Below, in pieces: positions 6,975 through 16,420 of a stretch of 64,000 nucleotides of DNA (the stretch's first letter is position 1; each line of letters begins with the position of its first letter). The stretch spans positions 1 to 64,000 of the forward strand of contig JAVBWO010000019.1 in NCBI GenBank assembly GCA_036677375.1. The letters run 5' to 3'. The translations under genes were made by a program, and so were the position numbers. Source of the stretch: JAVBWO01 sp036677375. GTDB taxonomy: Bacteria > Bacillota > Dehalobacteriia > UBA4068 > UBA4997. Under the pieces are notes generated by a model. It had not been told where the DNA came from, searched no databases, and worked only from the letters and a program-made list of their open reading frames with translations.

Positions 6975-9128
6975 TTATTTTTCAATAATTAATTCTCTGC
7001 CGGGAATGAGTAGGTTGGGATTTTTCAGGTTGTTTAACGCGGCCAGCTCTTGCCAGGTCGTGTTATATTTTTTAGCGATTTTCCAGAGGGTATCTCCCGG
7101 CTTTATGGTGTAGGTAATGCTTGTGTCGGTAACAGATGAGGATGGTTCTGAGGGCTGTTTCGCAAGAAGGGTATCTAATTCGTCAACCGATTGGCCAAAG
7201 TATTGCAGAAATGCTTCAATGGGTTGGGGGGAGCTCATATCTGCGCCGGCTTTTTGCAATAGCGCAACCGGATCATCGGAAGAACCCGCTTTCAAGAAAT
7301 CCAAGTACTTGGCCAGAGCGTCTTCCTTGTTGTCCTGCATCTTATCGACTAAGGCGCAAGCCGCGGATACCGATGTGGCATACTGGTAAACATAAAAACT
7401 GTCATAAAAATGAGGCACAAGGGACCAGGCGGCACTGCCGCTATTGCCCAGGTTAACGGTATTTCCATAATAATCTTGCATGATGGAATACCATAAATCG
7501 TTCAGAGCTTGAGGGGTGAGAGACTGGTTCGCTTCGGCCATCTCGTGGGCCTTCTTTTCAAACTCGGAATATTCCACCTGATAAAAGAACATGCTGTTTA
7601 AATTATTGATATAAGAATCAAGCAGGTAGATTTTTTCCTGGTCCGATTTGGCATTTTGCATGAGATAGTTCATTAGTAGAAGCTCATTGACATTAGAGGC
7701 CACTTCGCCTGTGAAAATCACTTCTTCCGATTTTTCATATACTTGGGTGCTCTGAGAAGCGGCAAAATGTAAGGCATGGCCTACCTCATGAGCTAAAGTC
7801 ACAAGGGACCCCAGGCTGCCGTCGTAATTCAACAGTACATAAGGATGAGATACGTAGCCTGAAGCGCAATAACTGCCGGTATTTTTGTGCCCGTCCGGAT
7901 AAACGTCAATCCAGCGGTTGGCGATCGCTTTGTCGAAATTGACAATATATTCCTGGCCCAATGGCTGTAAAGCCGCTCTGACGATTGCCACCGCTTCGTC
8001 AAAGGGGATATCCATTTGATACTCACTGGAGAGAGGAACCCAGAAATCATACCGGTATAACTCGTCATATCCCAAAGCTTTTTTACGTAGTGAATAATAG
8101 TCTTGTAGCGCCTTAAGATTGTTTTTGGTTGAGAGAATTAAATTATCATAGATGGTTCCCGAGATATGTTCCTCGGCCAGGGATTGCTCTAAAGAGGACT
8201 CGTATTTCCGGGCTTTGGCGTAAAATACGTCATATTTGACATGGGAGGCATAGGCCGCGGCCAGAGTATTGTTATAGGAAGCTGCGTTACCCATAAAGGC
8301 ATCGTAGGCGCTTTTTCGTAATTCCCTGTTGGAACTTTCAAGGATTTCGTTATATTTCCCAGGAGTCAACTCTATCTCCCGGCCCTTTTCGTCTTTTATG
8401 ACGGGGTATTTCATGTCGGCATACAGGAGGTTCTCAAAAATACTACTGGGCGAAGCACTAAGCTCCGAGGTCATGGAAAGGAGTTTTTCCTCCTCCGCGG
8501 AGAGGATGTGATCCTGCTGTTGGAGCAAGTTTTTAAGCATCATGCTGTAGGAAGACATGGCGGGGTCATTGATCATTTTGGTGAGCGTTTCTTTGGGCAA
8601 TTCCATGATTTCCGTAGCGATAAAGAAAGAAGCGCTTTGATATTCGCCGTTTAAAGCATCATATTGCATTTTCAGCTCTTTGGCTTCAGTGTTTGTATAG
8701 TCTAAATCCAAACCCAGTTGACTATAAAGCTGAAGTTTGTCCAATATTTTTCTGGTTTTACTCTGCATCTCCAATAGTTGCCCGACGTTTTCTTTGTTAT
8801 TCAGTTTTCCTTTATATTTTGCAATTTGGGGTAACAACTCATTTCTGACTTTGACGATGTCCTCCGTAAAGGCAGCTTGATCTGCATAGAGTTCGCTCAA
8901 ATTCCATTTATATTTTTCCGCCGCATCGCTTCGCTTAACTGCACCTTTTTCAGCGGCTAATGCTGCCGGTGCTTGGCTGATGAGGAAAGAAAAAGTTAAT
9001 GCCAGAACAATGAAAACTTTCAGGTGGGAAGTTTTTTTCAAAGTAATGATAGGTGACACCCCCTTATTTATAATGTTTTCAGCTTCGACAAAAATTCCCA
9101 ATTTCCTTTTCCTTTTGGCAAAGAACAT
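6975..9128 (-). CDS. pepF: Exported oligoendopeptidase F (M3) with C-terminal LysM
   Basis: The open frame encodes 717 residues. After about 30 residues of doubtful N-terminus comes a signal peptide (HLKVFIVLALTFSFLISQAPAALA), then the all-helical M3 peptidase fold with the zinc motif TLAHEVGHALHF (about residues 444-455), and finally a LysM domain (ITYTIKPGDTLWKIAKKYN...LIPGRELII) at the very end. Oligopeptidase F is normally a cytoplasmic metallopeptidase trimming peptides of 7-17 residues. Here export plus peptidoglycan binding places it at the cell wall. The real start is uncertain: AAGGGGGTG at about 9055-9063 suggests initiation at ATT 9047 or TTG 9041, shortly before the signal sequence. 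Confidence 0.88.
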   Translation of the reverse strand: MFFAKRKRKLGIFVEAENIINKGVSPIITLKKTSHLKVFIVLALTFSFLISQAPAALAAEKGAVKRSDAAEKYKWNLSELYADQAAFTEDIVKVRNELLPQIAKYKGKLNNKENVGQLLEMQSKTRKILDKLQLYSQLGLDLDYTNTEAKELKMQYDALNGEYQSASFFIATEIMELPKETLTKMINDPAMSSYSMMLKNLLQQQDHILSAEEEKLLSMTSELSASPSSIFENLLYADMKYPVIKDEKGREIELTPGKYNEILESSNRELRKSAYDAFMGNAASYNNTLAAAYASHVKYDVFYAKARKYESSLEQSLAEEHISGTIYDNLILSTKNNLKALQDYYSLRKKALGYDELYRYDFWVPLSSEYQMDIPFDEAVAIVRAALQPLGQEYIVNFDKAIANRWIDVYPDGHKNTGSYCASGYVSHPYVLLNYDGSLGSLVTLAHEVGHALHFAASQSTQVYEKSEEVIFTGEVASNVNELLLMNYLMQNAKSDQEKIYLLDSYINNLNSMFFYQVEYSEFEKKAHEMAEANQSLTPQALNDLWYSIMQDYYGNTVNLGNSGSAAWSLVPHFYDSFYVYQYATSVSAACALVDKMQDNKEDALAKYLDFLKAGSSDDPVALLQKAGADMSSPQPIEAFLQYFGQSVDELDTLLAKQPSEPSSSVTDTSITYTIKPGDTLWKIAKKYNTTWQELAALNNLKNPNLLIPGRELIIEK

Positions 9129-9245
9129 ACGGTATACTTGCTATTGACTGTAGAGCTTTAGGGCTTTAGGAATATCCCGCTTCCGCTACTAGAACAACTA
9201 CAAAAGGAATTTGTCACAGCCTCAATCGATCTAAACCTTTTTTTC

Positions 9246-10115
9246 TTGAGAATAATGAAGGAGCATTCCTTCTTTTTACAAATTGGCTTTACGCCAAGGG
9301 ATAGTGCGATGGCTGCGGATGCTGCATCGTTCAGGATGGGATTTGAAAAGCTGCTTTCTGAAGCAACTCAATTGGCTAATAAAAACATCAGTCAAAGTAC
9401 CTTAGAATCGCATCAGATAGCCACACAATATACCATTGACGCCGAACGCCTAACAAATTTCTATACAGGAGTACCTTTTGATATTAACCTTACCCGCCGT
9501 GAAGAGGCACTAATGCCTGCCGGACCAGGGATGCCTGACACTGAAATAGTGAACGTAGTAGAGATGCTTAATAGAAAAGCATACCATCTGACCAAGTTGC
9601 TTGTTGAATTTAAGGAGCGGATTCTTTCTGATGTACGTTCTTGTAAGATGTTTACTGTAAATTACCCATTACTAATAGATCATATACTGCGTGAAGCAAT
9701 GTTCTTTATGAATATGCTTGTTGCCTTAGCACGCCGTGAAAACATTATGCGTACTGCTGACCTCATTCATCAGGAAGTTTTTTGGAACCGCATTATGGCT
9801 GAGCATTCCAAGTTTATTGCCGGGCTTCTTGATCCAACAGAAGAAACATTAATCGAAACTGCAAGGCAATTTGGCAATGAGTTTGATCAATTAACCGCAG
9901 AAGCAATAAAAGCCTCGAATCAAACCATGAATATTACGGAAGTCACCAACGAAAGCCTTCAGGAGACCAAAAAACTGCGTGATTTTAAGGCTGCTGGAAC
10001 AAAAGGGATTCTTGATTGCAAAATTCAGTCTGTCATTATCCCACTCTTAGGGGATCATGTACTACGTGAAGCGAATCATTATCTATGTGTACTTGGAATG
10101 TGTAAAACACAATAA
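9246..10115 (+). CDS. DUF2935 protein, four-helix metal-binding type; 5' end uncertain
   Basis: A 289-residue helical protein with two related halves. RIMKEHSFFLQIGFTPRD and FWNRIMAEHSKFIAGLLDPTE are the repeated (F/W)xxIMxEHxxFI blocks of DUF2935, thought to bind metals through Glu/His residues in helical bundles. No role is established. The predicted TTG start (9246) cuts into the first block: the frame stays open upstream to 9162 and reads FVTASIDLNLFFLRIMKEHS, which fits the family helix, yet no ATG, GTG or TTG is found there. The gene therefore has an unusual start or a damaged 5' end. It stands alone, with a terminator at 10162-10194. Confidence 0.75.
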   Translation: MRIMKEHSFFLQIGFTPRDSAMAADAASFRMGFEKLLSEATQLANKNISQSTLESHQIATQYTIDAERLTNFYTGVPFDINLTRREEALMPAGPGMPDTEIVNVVEMLNRKAYHLTKLLVEFKERILSDVRSCKMFTVNYPLLIDHILREAMFFMNMLVALARRENIMRTADLIHQEVFWNRIMAEHSKFIAGLLDPTEETLIETARQFGNEFDQLTAEAIKASNQTMNITEVTNESLQETKKLRDFKAAGTKGILDCKIQSVIIPLLGDHVLREANHYLCVLGMCKTQ

Positions 10116-10161
10116 GGTAAGCCGAATATAAGAAAAGCAGAGTATAAGAAGAGCCAGGATT

Positions 10162-10194
10162 CGCCCGCCACATTTTTATGCGGCGGGTTTTCTT
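10162..10194 (+). terminator. Terminator after DUF2935 gene
   Basis: CGCCCGCC...GGCGGG with a 12-nt loop is followed by TTTTCTTT. The remaining AT-rich DNA to 10425 carries only the promoter region of the next operon, with no clear hexamers. Confidence 0.7.
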
Positions 10195-10425
10195 TAGAAC
10201 AAAAACAGAATGATTTCTACTCTCTTCTTCAAGTTAAGAGATGCTTTTTGACAACTTTCGTTCAATATGCTTAGTATTTTTCTTAATCACTGCTAATGAT
10301 TTAGCTAGCAATTTTGTTTCTTTTAATCTTAACAGACGTTTGATTTTTAGTATATGATGAAGCAAATAAGTAAATATTAGATTAGGAATGTTATTTAAGT
10401 AAGTTGTTTGTAAGGAGGTGATCTT

Positions 10426-12447
10426 GTGACCAAAGATAAAGTACCCAATAGATTAATTAACGAAAAATCGCCTTATCTTTTACAGCATGCTTACAATCCT
10501 GTCCATTGGTTTCCTTGGGGCAGTGAAGCCTTTCAAAAAGCCAAAGAAGAAAATAAGCCGATTTTTCTTAGTATCGGTTACTCCACCTGTCACTGGTGCC
10601 ATGTCATGGAAAGAGAATCCTTTGAAGATGAAGAAGTGGCGGCTCTTTTGAATGGAGATTTTATAGCAGTTAAGGTCGACAGGGAAGAGCGGGGCGATAT
10701 TGACGCCGTTTATATGGATGTATGCCAGGCGATGACCGGTCAAGGCGGCTGGCCGCTTACCATCCTGATGACGCCTGAACAAAAGCCATTTTTTGCCGGA
10801 ACCTATTTCCCCAAGCATTCCCGCTACCAGATGCCTGGGCTGATGGAGCTTTTGCAGCAGGTGTCGGACTTGTGGCAAAGCAATCAAAAATCTTTGCTTG
10901 ATTCTGGTGAGGCAGTGGCACAGCATTTGCGGCAGGAGGCTGTAGAACAAGAAATAAAAGGAAGTGTAGACAAAAAACCAATCCAAAAAGCTTTTCAAAT
11001 GCTTTGTCACAGTTTCGACCAGGTATATGGCGGTTTTGGCAATGCGCCGAAATTCCCCACGCCCCACAACTTGATGTTCCTGCTACGTTATTCCCATCTG
11101 GAGGGCGACCGAGAAGCTATGGTCATGGTAGAAAAAACTTTGGAACAGATGTATCGTGGTGGTATTTTTGATCATGTGGGAGGTGGCTTTTCCCGGTATT
11201 CCACTGACCGGCAATGGCTGGTGCCCCATTTTGAAAAAATGCTTTACGACAATGCCCTGCTTTTAGCGGCATATGCGGAAGCATATCAAATGACGGCCAA
11301 CCCCCTTTACCGCCGGGTGGCGGAAGAGATCCTGCGCTACCTTTTTCGAGAGATGCGCAATGAGGATGGCGCTTTTTATTCCGCGCAAGATGCCGACAGC
11401 GAAGGAATAGAGGGGAAATATTATGTTTTTACTCCCGACGAGGTCGAGGAAGTGCTGGGGCAGGAAGACGGTAAGGCTTTCAACCGCTTCTACGGCATCA
11501 CGCGGGAAGGTAATTTTGAAGGAAAAAATATCCCCAATCTTCTGGATAATGAAGAATTCCGGCAAGAAAATGCTGCCATGACGGCGTTCTGCCATAAACT
11601 GGAGTCATATCGCCGGCAACGGACCCGCCTGCATAAAGACGATAAAATCCTCACATCCTGGAATGCATTGCTCATCGCTGCCCTAGCCAAGGCTTACGGT
11701 GCTTTGGGGGAAGAACGTTGTTTGCAGGCTGCGGTGGAAGCACTTACCTTTCTGGAGGACAAGCTTACCCATGAAAACAGACGGCTTTGGGTGCGTTACC
11801 GGGACAAAGAGGCGGCCGGCGAAGGCCTTTTGGAAGATTATGCTTTTTTAATCTGGTCTTTACAAGAACTGTATCACGTTACTTTTGAACCCTCTTATTT
11901 GGAGAGGGCTTTGGCTTATACGCAACGCGTGCTGGTTGATTTTGCGGCTCCGGAAGGTGGATTTTACCTTTACGGCGAGAAGGGGGAAGCCCTGATCGCG
12001 CGGCCTAAGACGAGCTATGACAGTGCGCTTCCCTCAGGTAATTCTCTTATGGGCTATCATCTCTTCCGTTTGGCCGAGTTGACGGAAGAACCGGTTCTGG
12101 CGGAAGCGGCCCAAAAACAGCTGGCATTTTTAGCCGGAGCATCGGCGCCGTATCCCGCCGGTTACAGTTTTGCCTTGATTGGGATCATGCAAGCGGTCTA
12201 TCCGATAAAACGTCTGGTATGCCTGGCAGCCTCTCAAGAGGATCTGGACAGACTGCGGCAATTGCTCCATCAAGGCTTTTATCCTCATGTTATGGTACTG
12301 GCAGGCCTGCAGGGAGAAAAGTTTTTAGAGAATTATTCTTTGCAGGATGGGCAGACTACCTTCTATATTTGTGAAAATAATGCCTGCTCTCCACCTTTCC
12401 ATGGTTGGGAGGAGTTAAAACGGCGTTTAGTGGCAAAGGAGGCATAA
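10426..12447 (+). CDS. YyaL-like thioredoxin-domain protein (DUF255)
   Basis: A 673-residue protein of the YyaL/SPATA20 family. The N-terminal thioredoxin-like domain (about 1-165) has the signature NRLINEKSPYLLQHAYNPV, the CxxC-like STCHWCHVMERESF at about residue 52, and GQGGWPLTILMTPEQKPFFAGTYFP. The rest is an (alpha/alpha)6-barrel like that of glycan-processing enzymes, with GGIFDHVGGGFSRYSTD and PHFEKMLYDNALL. The biochemical role is unknown; it is often annotated as a thymidylate-kinase-linked or cellobiose-epimerase-like protein without proof. GTG start with AAGGAGGTGATC upstream. The next gene starts 2 bp after its stop, so they are co-transcribed. Confidence 0.9.
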   Translation: MTKDKVPNRLINEKSPYLLQHAYNPVHWFPWGSEAFQKAKEENKPIFLSIGYSTCHWCHVMERESFEDEEVAALLNGDFIAVKVDREERGDIDAVYMDVCQAMTGQGGWPLTILMTPEQKPFFAGTYFPKHSRYQMPGLMELLQQVSDLWQSNQKSLLDSGEAVAQHLRQEAVEQEIKGSVDKKPIQKAFQMLCHSFDQVYGGFGNAPKFPTPHNLMFLLRYSHLEGDREAMVMVEKTLEQMYRGGIFDHVGGGFSRYSTDRQWLVPHFEKMLYDNALLLAAYAEAYQMTANPLYRRVAEEILRYLFREMRNEDGAFYSAQDADSEGIEGKYYVFTPDEVEEVLGQEDGKAFNRFYGITREGNFEGKNIPNLLDNEEFRQENAAMTAFCHKLESYRRQRTRLHKDDKILTSWNALLIAALAKAYGALGEERCLQAAVEALTFLEDKLTHENRRLWVRYRDKEAAGEGLLEDYAFLIWSLQELYHVTFEPSYLERALAYTQRVLVDFAAPEGGFYLYGEKGEALIARPKTSYDSALPSGNSLMGYHLFRLAELTEEPVLAEAAQKQLAFLAGASAPYPAGYSFALIGIMQAVYPIKRLVCLAASQEDLDRLRQLLHQGFYPHVMVLAGLQGEKFLENYSLQDGQTTFYICENNACSPPFHGWEELKRRLVAKEA

Positions 12448-12449
12448 AA

Positions 12450-13901
12450 ATGGAGTCAAAACCGGAATCCGTGTGGAGCGCCAGCTGTAATATGGCGGAA
12501 CGGAACGCGTTGTCCGGGGATATCAAAGCCGATGTGCTGGTAATCGGTGCCGGTATGGCAGGAATGCTGACGGCTTATCTTTTAAAGGAACGGGGAGTGG
12601 ATGTGGTGGTGCTGGATGCTTCCACCATTGGCGGCGGTGCTACCAAAAACACCACTGCCAAGATCACTTCCCAGCATCGCTTGATTTACCACCGCCTGAT
12701 CCAGGAATTTGGCCAGGAAAAGGCGGCCCAGTTTGCACAGGCCAATCAGGCCGCGGTAGAGAAATATCGCAGTATGGTTTCGGAAAAAAATATTGCCTGT
12801 GATTTTCAGGATCTGCCGGCTTATGTCTACTCTTTAGACGAAAGGGCAAATCTGGAGGAGGAAGCCAAAGATGCGATTGCTGTGGGCCTTCCCGCGGATG
12901 TGGTGGATGAGACGGCTTTGCCTTTCCCGGTAGCAGGGGCATTGCGCTTTACCAGACAAGCGCAATTTAATCCCTTAAGATTTTTACAGTTTATCTCCCG
13001 GGATATCACAGTTTATGAGCATTCCATGGTGAAGAGTTTGGAGGGGAACCGCGCTATTGGCGACCAGGGCAGTGTGACGGCAGATCATATCGTGGTGGCG
13101 ACACACTATCCTTTTATCAATACGCCCGGTTACTATTTTATGAAAATGCATCAGGAGCGCTCTTATGTCATTGCTTTAGATAATGCGCCCGATCTCCAGG
13201 GTATGTATATAGATGCCGATGATACCGGCTATTCCTTCCGAAATTATCAGGACATGGTCCTTTTAGGAGGAGCTGGACATCGTACCGGCCAGAACGGCGC
13301 CGGAGGCAGTTACGATAAGCTGCGTCAAGCAGGTGGTAAATATTTTGAAGGAAGTCAGGAAAAATATTACTGGTCGAATCAGGACTGTGCCACTTTAGAT
13401 AGCATTCCCTATATCGGTCAATACGCCTCTTCCCTGCCGTGGGTGTCTGTAGCCACCGGCTTTAATAAATGGGGTATGACCGGTTCGATGGTTTCGGCAA
13501 TGCTGCTTACCGATGAGATCATGGGGGTAGAAAACGAATATGCCGAGATCTTTACGCCCAAGCGGATGCCCTTCTGGTCTTCGTTAAAAAATCTAACCGA
13601 TAATACCGTGACGGCGGTCTCCGGTCTCCTCAAAGCGAAGCTGCAGGTTCCCGATGTCGTAATTGCCGCTTTGCCCAAAGGTCATGGCGGCGTTGTGGAA
13701 GTGGAAGACCAAAAAATGGGCGTTTATAAGAGCCCGGAGGGTACTTCCTATATTGTATCGGCCAAATGTCCTCATATGGGCTGTCAATTGGCCTGGAATC
13801 CCGATGAGCTTACCTGGGAATGTCCCTGTCACGGCTCCCGGTTTGACATTTGCGGCAATATCATTAATAACCCTGCCATGAAAGGAATTGCGAATGATTG
13901 A
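12450..13901 (+). CDS. FAD-dependent oxidoreductase with C-terminal Rieske domain
   Basis: A 483-residue fusion. The N-terminal DAO-type FAD domain has the dinucleotide fold DVLVIGAGMAGMLTAYLLKE at about residue 27, TKNTTAKITSQH, and the closing VATGFNKWGMTGSMVSAMLL. The C-terminal part (about 420-483) is a Rieske [2Fe-2S] domain with CPHMGC (about 439) and CPCHGSRFD (about 457) supplying two Cys and two His ligands. Similar proteins occur widely in Bacillota (YhfW type); their substrate is unknown. ATG 12450 is chosen over 12405 because AAAGGAGG precedes it and the shorter form does not overlap yyaL. Likely an electron-transfer oxidase or dehydrogenase in the cytosol. Confidence 0.9.
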   Translation: MESKPESVWSASCNMAERNALSGDIKADVLVIGAGMAGMLTAYLLKERGVDVVVLDASTIGGGATKNTTAKITSQHRLIYHRLIQEFGQEKAAQFAQANQAAVEKYRSMVSEKNIACDFQDLPAYVYSLDERANLEEEAKDAIAVGLPADVVDETALPFPVAGALRFTRQAQFNPLRFLQFISRDITVYEHSMVKSLEGNRAIGDQGSVTADHIVVATHYPFINTPGYYFMKMHQERSYVIALDNAPDLQGMYIDADDTGYSFRNYQDMVLLGGAGHRTGQNGAGGSYDKLRQAGGKYFEGSQEKYYWSNQDCATLDSIPYIGQYASSLPWVSVATGFNKWGMTGSMVSAMLLTDEIMGVENEYAEIFTPKRMPFWSSLKNLTDNTVTAVSGLLKAKLQVPDVVIAALPKGHGGVVEVEDQKMGVYKSPEGTSYIVSAKCPHMGCQLAWNPDELTWECPCHGSRFDICGNIINNPAMKGIAND

Positions 13902-14190
13902 ATATCACGGGGTCGGCAGAAACATTCTTATTTTAAGGGTTGGTATTTCAAGCACCAGGCGTAGAAAACAGTATTCCCGGTATTAATATAGATAAAACAG
14001 GACGGCGTTCTGCTCTTTTTCAAATCATTACGGCAAATCATTTTTATCATGCGCCTTTTAATTTTTCCGAATTTAGTGCCAGCCGGCATGGAATGGCAAT
14101 CCATCTTGGGGAAAATTGCCTATATTTTCTTACCGTAAGAAAAACAACACCAGAAGGGGCTGCAAGAGGAATATCACCAGGGAAAAAACG

Positions 14191-14230
14191 AAACCGCGGA
14201 GAAAGAAAGTTGCTACCTTCTCCGCGGTTT
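14191..14230. terminator. Bidirectional terminator between convergent genes
   Basis: A 13-bp stem AAACCGCGGAGAA/TTCTCCGCGGTTT is followed by TTTTTTATT on the plus strand and lies 20 bp from the end of the convergent thioesterase gene. The preceding 290 bp (13902-14190) contain no supported gene. Confidence 0.8.
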
Positions 14231-14249
14231 TTTTATTAATCGTACAATT

Positions 14250-14636
14250 TTATTTTTCAAGTTTCCCAAGCGCGCGGGACTGGAATTTCTCTTGGTTGAC
14301 GATAAAGCGTTCGTGTAGGCCTTCACCAATCTTTTCTTTTTCGTCAAATGCAGAAACGTTGAAAGTTAGTTTTCTGCCTTCGATGGCGGTCAGTTCGCAG
14401 TGAAAGGTAACTTTCATGCCCAATGGCGTAGCTGCCGTGTGGGTGACATGGAGCAGAGTACCCACCGTCACATTCCCTTGACCGATCTCAGCTGCCACGG
14501 TAGTGGCACAGACATTTTCCATAAAAGCGATCATCATGGGTGTAGCAAAGACGTCTACCAAGCCGCTGCCTAAGCTGGATGCCAACATAGACGCTTCGAC
14601 AATGATTTCTTTGGTACCTTTTAAACCAATTTTCAT
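14250..14636 (-). CDS. Hot-dog-fold thioesterase (FlK-like)
   Basis: A 128-residue hot-dog protein. It matches the fluoroacetyl-CoA thioesterase-like family: VFATPMMIAFMENVCATTVA carries the catalytic Glu/Thr region, followed by TVGTLLHVTHTAATPLGMKV and VSAFDEKEKIGEGLHERFIV with the conserved GEGxHxR. Members hydrolyse short acyl-CoA thioesters; the real substrate is unknown and fluoroacetate is only the best-studied case. The ATG at 14636 has AAAGGAG upstream. Monocistronic, ending at a shared terminator. Confidence 0.85.
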   Translation of the reverse strand: MKIGLKGTKEIIVEASMLASSLGSGLVDVFATPMMIAFMENVCATTVAAEIGQGNVTVGTLLHVTHTAATPLGMKVTFHCELTAIEGRKLTFNVSAFDEKEKIGEGLHERFIVNQEKFQSRALGKLEK

Positions 14637-14942
14637 TTTGCTTCTCCTTTCGGTTTTCTGACTCTCATAAGCTTAGTCATCAAACAGCAAAGTGTGACTG
14701 CTTTATTAAAAATGGAAGCCTTGGAAGCTTTTATCATGTTTGATATATTGTAGCCCGTGTTGTGAAGGCTGTCAATGATGATTTCATAATTTCATGTTTC
14801 TATCAAGGGAGGAAAGCTCTTAGCCGGGCAGGCTGCCGACGGGAGAAAATGCCGTTGTAATCTTATCCCGTTGGTGTTAAGATAAAATCAAAAAAATGAA
14901 TCCGTTCCCCGCCGGTGTGGAACAAAAAAGGAGCAGATCATA
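14637..14942. other. Divergent intergenic region
   Basis: A 306-bp region between the divergent thioesterase and ybaK genes. It presumably holds both promoters, but no convincing hexamer pair was picked out and no RNA motif is seen. Confidence 0.35.
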
Positions 14943-15422
14943 ATGGAAAAGATCGCCAAAACCAATGCCATGCGGGTCTTAGAGAAAGAAAAAATCGCCT
15001 ATCACGCTTATACATATGGCAGTGAAGAGTTTTTGGACGGCGTTACCGTGGCAGGTATGATCAGCAAACCGGTGGAGCAGGTTTTTAAGACTTTGGTTAC
15101 AGTAGGCGGCAGCAAAACGATTTTTGTTTTTGTCATTCCGGTGGCAAAGGAGCTTTCTTTGAAGGCCGCCGCCAAAGCGGTGGGGGAGAAATCCATCGAA
15201 ATGCTGCCTGCCAAGGATATTACAGCGGTAACGGGATATTTAAAGGGAGGCTGTTCGCCCATTGCTATGAAGAAACCGTATCAAACGGTGATGGATGAAA
15301 GCGCTGAAGCGCAGGCAACCATCATTTTCTCCGCAGGCAAGCGGGGAATGCAGATGGAGGTAGCACCAAAAGACTTGGCGCGGATTACGCATGCGGTCTT
15401 TGCTCCCGTGGTCATGGCATAA
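14943..15422 (+). CDS. ybaK: Cys-tRNA(Pro)/Cys-tRNA(Cys) deacylase YbaK
   Basis: A 159-residue YbaK/EbsC protein. It edits mischarged Cys-tRNA(Pro) made by prolyl-tRNA synthetase. Family blocks seen are KTNAMRVLEKEKIAYHAYTY, the catalytic-lysine segment EQVFKTLVTVG, FVIPVAKELSLKAAAKAVGEK, GYLKGGCSPIAMKKPYQTVMDES and the C-terminal RGMQMEVAPKDLARI. Length is normal for the family. AAAAAGGAGCAGATCATA before the ATG provides the ribosome site. Single gene. Confidence 0.93.
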   Translation: MEKIAKTNAMRVLEKEKIAYHAYTYGSEEFLDGVTVAGMISKPVEQVFKTLVTVGGSKTIFVFVIPVAKELSLKAAAKAVGEKSIEMLPAKDITAVTGYLKGGCSPIAMKKPYQTVMDESAEAQATIIFSAGKRGMQMEVAPKDLARITHAVFAPVVMA

Positions 15423-15534
15423 TAGCATTATAAATAAAGGAATGACTTTTGGACCCTATCGAAGCAGTCTTCGTTTTACCGGTTTGGTAGAACGGTTGTG
15501 GCAGGGATTAAAATAAACCGTAGGTCATAAAAAG

Positions 15535-15570
15535 ACCGTTCTACCAGCAGGCTCCTGCAAAGAGAACGGT
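15535..15570. terminator. Candidate terminator after ybaK
   Basis: ACCGTTCT...AGAACGGT with an inner GCAGG/CCTGC stem is followed by TTTTCTTTTA. It lies about 110 bp past ybaK. The rest of 15423-15878 has no supported gene. Confidence 0.6.
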
Positions 15571-15878
15571 TTTTCTTTTATAAAATATGGTAATCAAACC
15601 TTATAATGGCAGTGGGCGCAAGTGGGGAATACAAGAAAACAGATAAGAGGAAAAGCAGAAAAGCGGGAAAGTATTCCTGCCGTTTTGCTTTTTGCTCGTA
15701 CACTATAATATCTAAAATTGTGATATAGCGGCGAGGATGTTTTACGCAGGACAAGGCGGAGAAATGAGGATTCCTTCATGTATTTCCATTGACGACAATA
15801 CAGTAATGCACGAAACAGGCTGCCGATGTATACAAGGATTAGGTGTTACAGTGTATCAGGATGCGTTCCAGGATGCGT

Positions 15879-16373
15879 TTAAATAGGAATACGCCTGCGC
15901 AGAAGGATTACAAAAATGCCGGTCACGGCGCCTGCCGGCAAAGCGGCAAACAGTAAGACGGGTAAATAGAAAAAGACGCCGACTTGCTCCAAAAAGAAAG
16001 AGGCTACCGATAGCTGGGTAACATTATGCACCACCGCGCCGACAATACTGATGCCGATAGGTGATGTTTTAGGCAGCAGCCGGATGAAAAGGGCCATCAG
16101 GCAGGCGCTGGTAATTCCTCCGGCAAAAGCCATGAAAAAGCCGAAAGAAAGGAAGGTGCCGGTGAGAAGGGAGCCCAAGGAAACCCGGAGGATGGTTATG
16201 ATAATAGCGCTGGAAAAATCCAGGCTGTATAAAGCCCAGAGAGTAATAATGTTGGCAAGCCCCAGCTTGACCCCGGGAACCGGGAAGGGGTTTGGCAACA
16301 AAGCCTCAACAATATGAAGGATAATAGCTGCAGCGGTCAAAATGCCCGCCGTCGTGATTTTTTTGGTATTCAT
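15879..16373 (-). CDS. Gx transporter family membrane protein (COG4769)
   Basis: A 164-residue, strongly hydrophobic protein with about five membrane segments. KKITTAGILTAAAIILHIVEA, FPVPGVKLGLANIITLWAL, and SLGSLLTGTFLSFGFFMAFAGG are typical of the Gx transporter family, formerly annotated as heptaprenyl diphosphate synthase component I. The substrate is not established; such proteins resemble ECF-type S components. It follows the NusG-domain-II gene on the same strand, 47 bp away, a pairing often seen in Clostridia. Confidence 0.85.
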   Translation of the reverse strand: MNTKKITTAGILTAAAIILHIVEALLPNPFPVPGVKLGLANIITLWALYSLDFSSAIIITILRVSLGSLLTGTFLSFGFFMAFAGGITSACLMALFIRLLPKTSPIGISIVGAVVHNVTQLSVASFFLEQVGVFFYLPVLLFAALPAGAVTGIFVILLRRRIPI

Positions 16374-16420
16374 AAAGAGAAATACTCCTTGCTCCTTACG
16401 ACTATGGAAAAGTCATTTTA

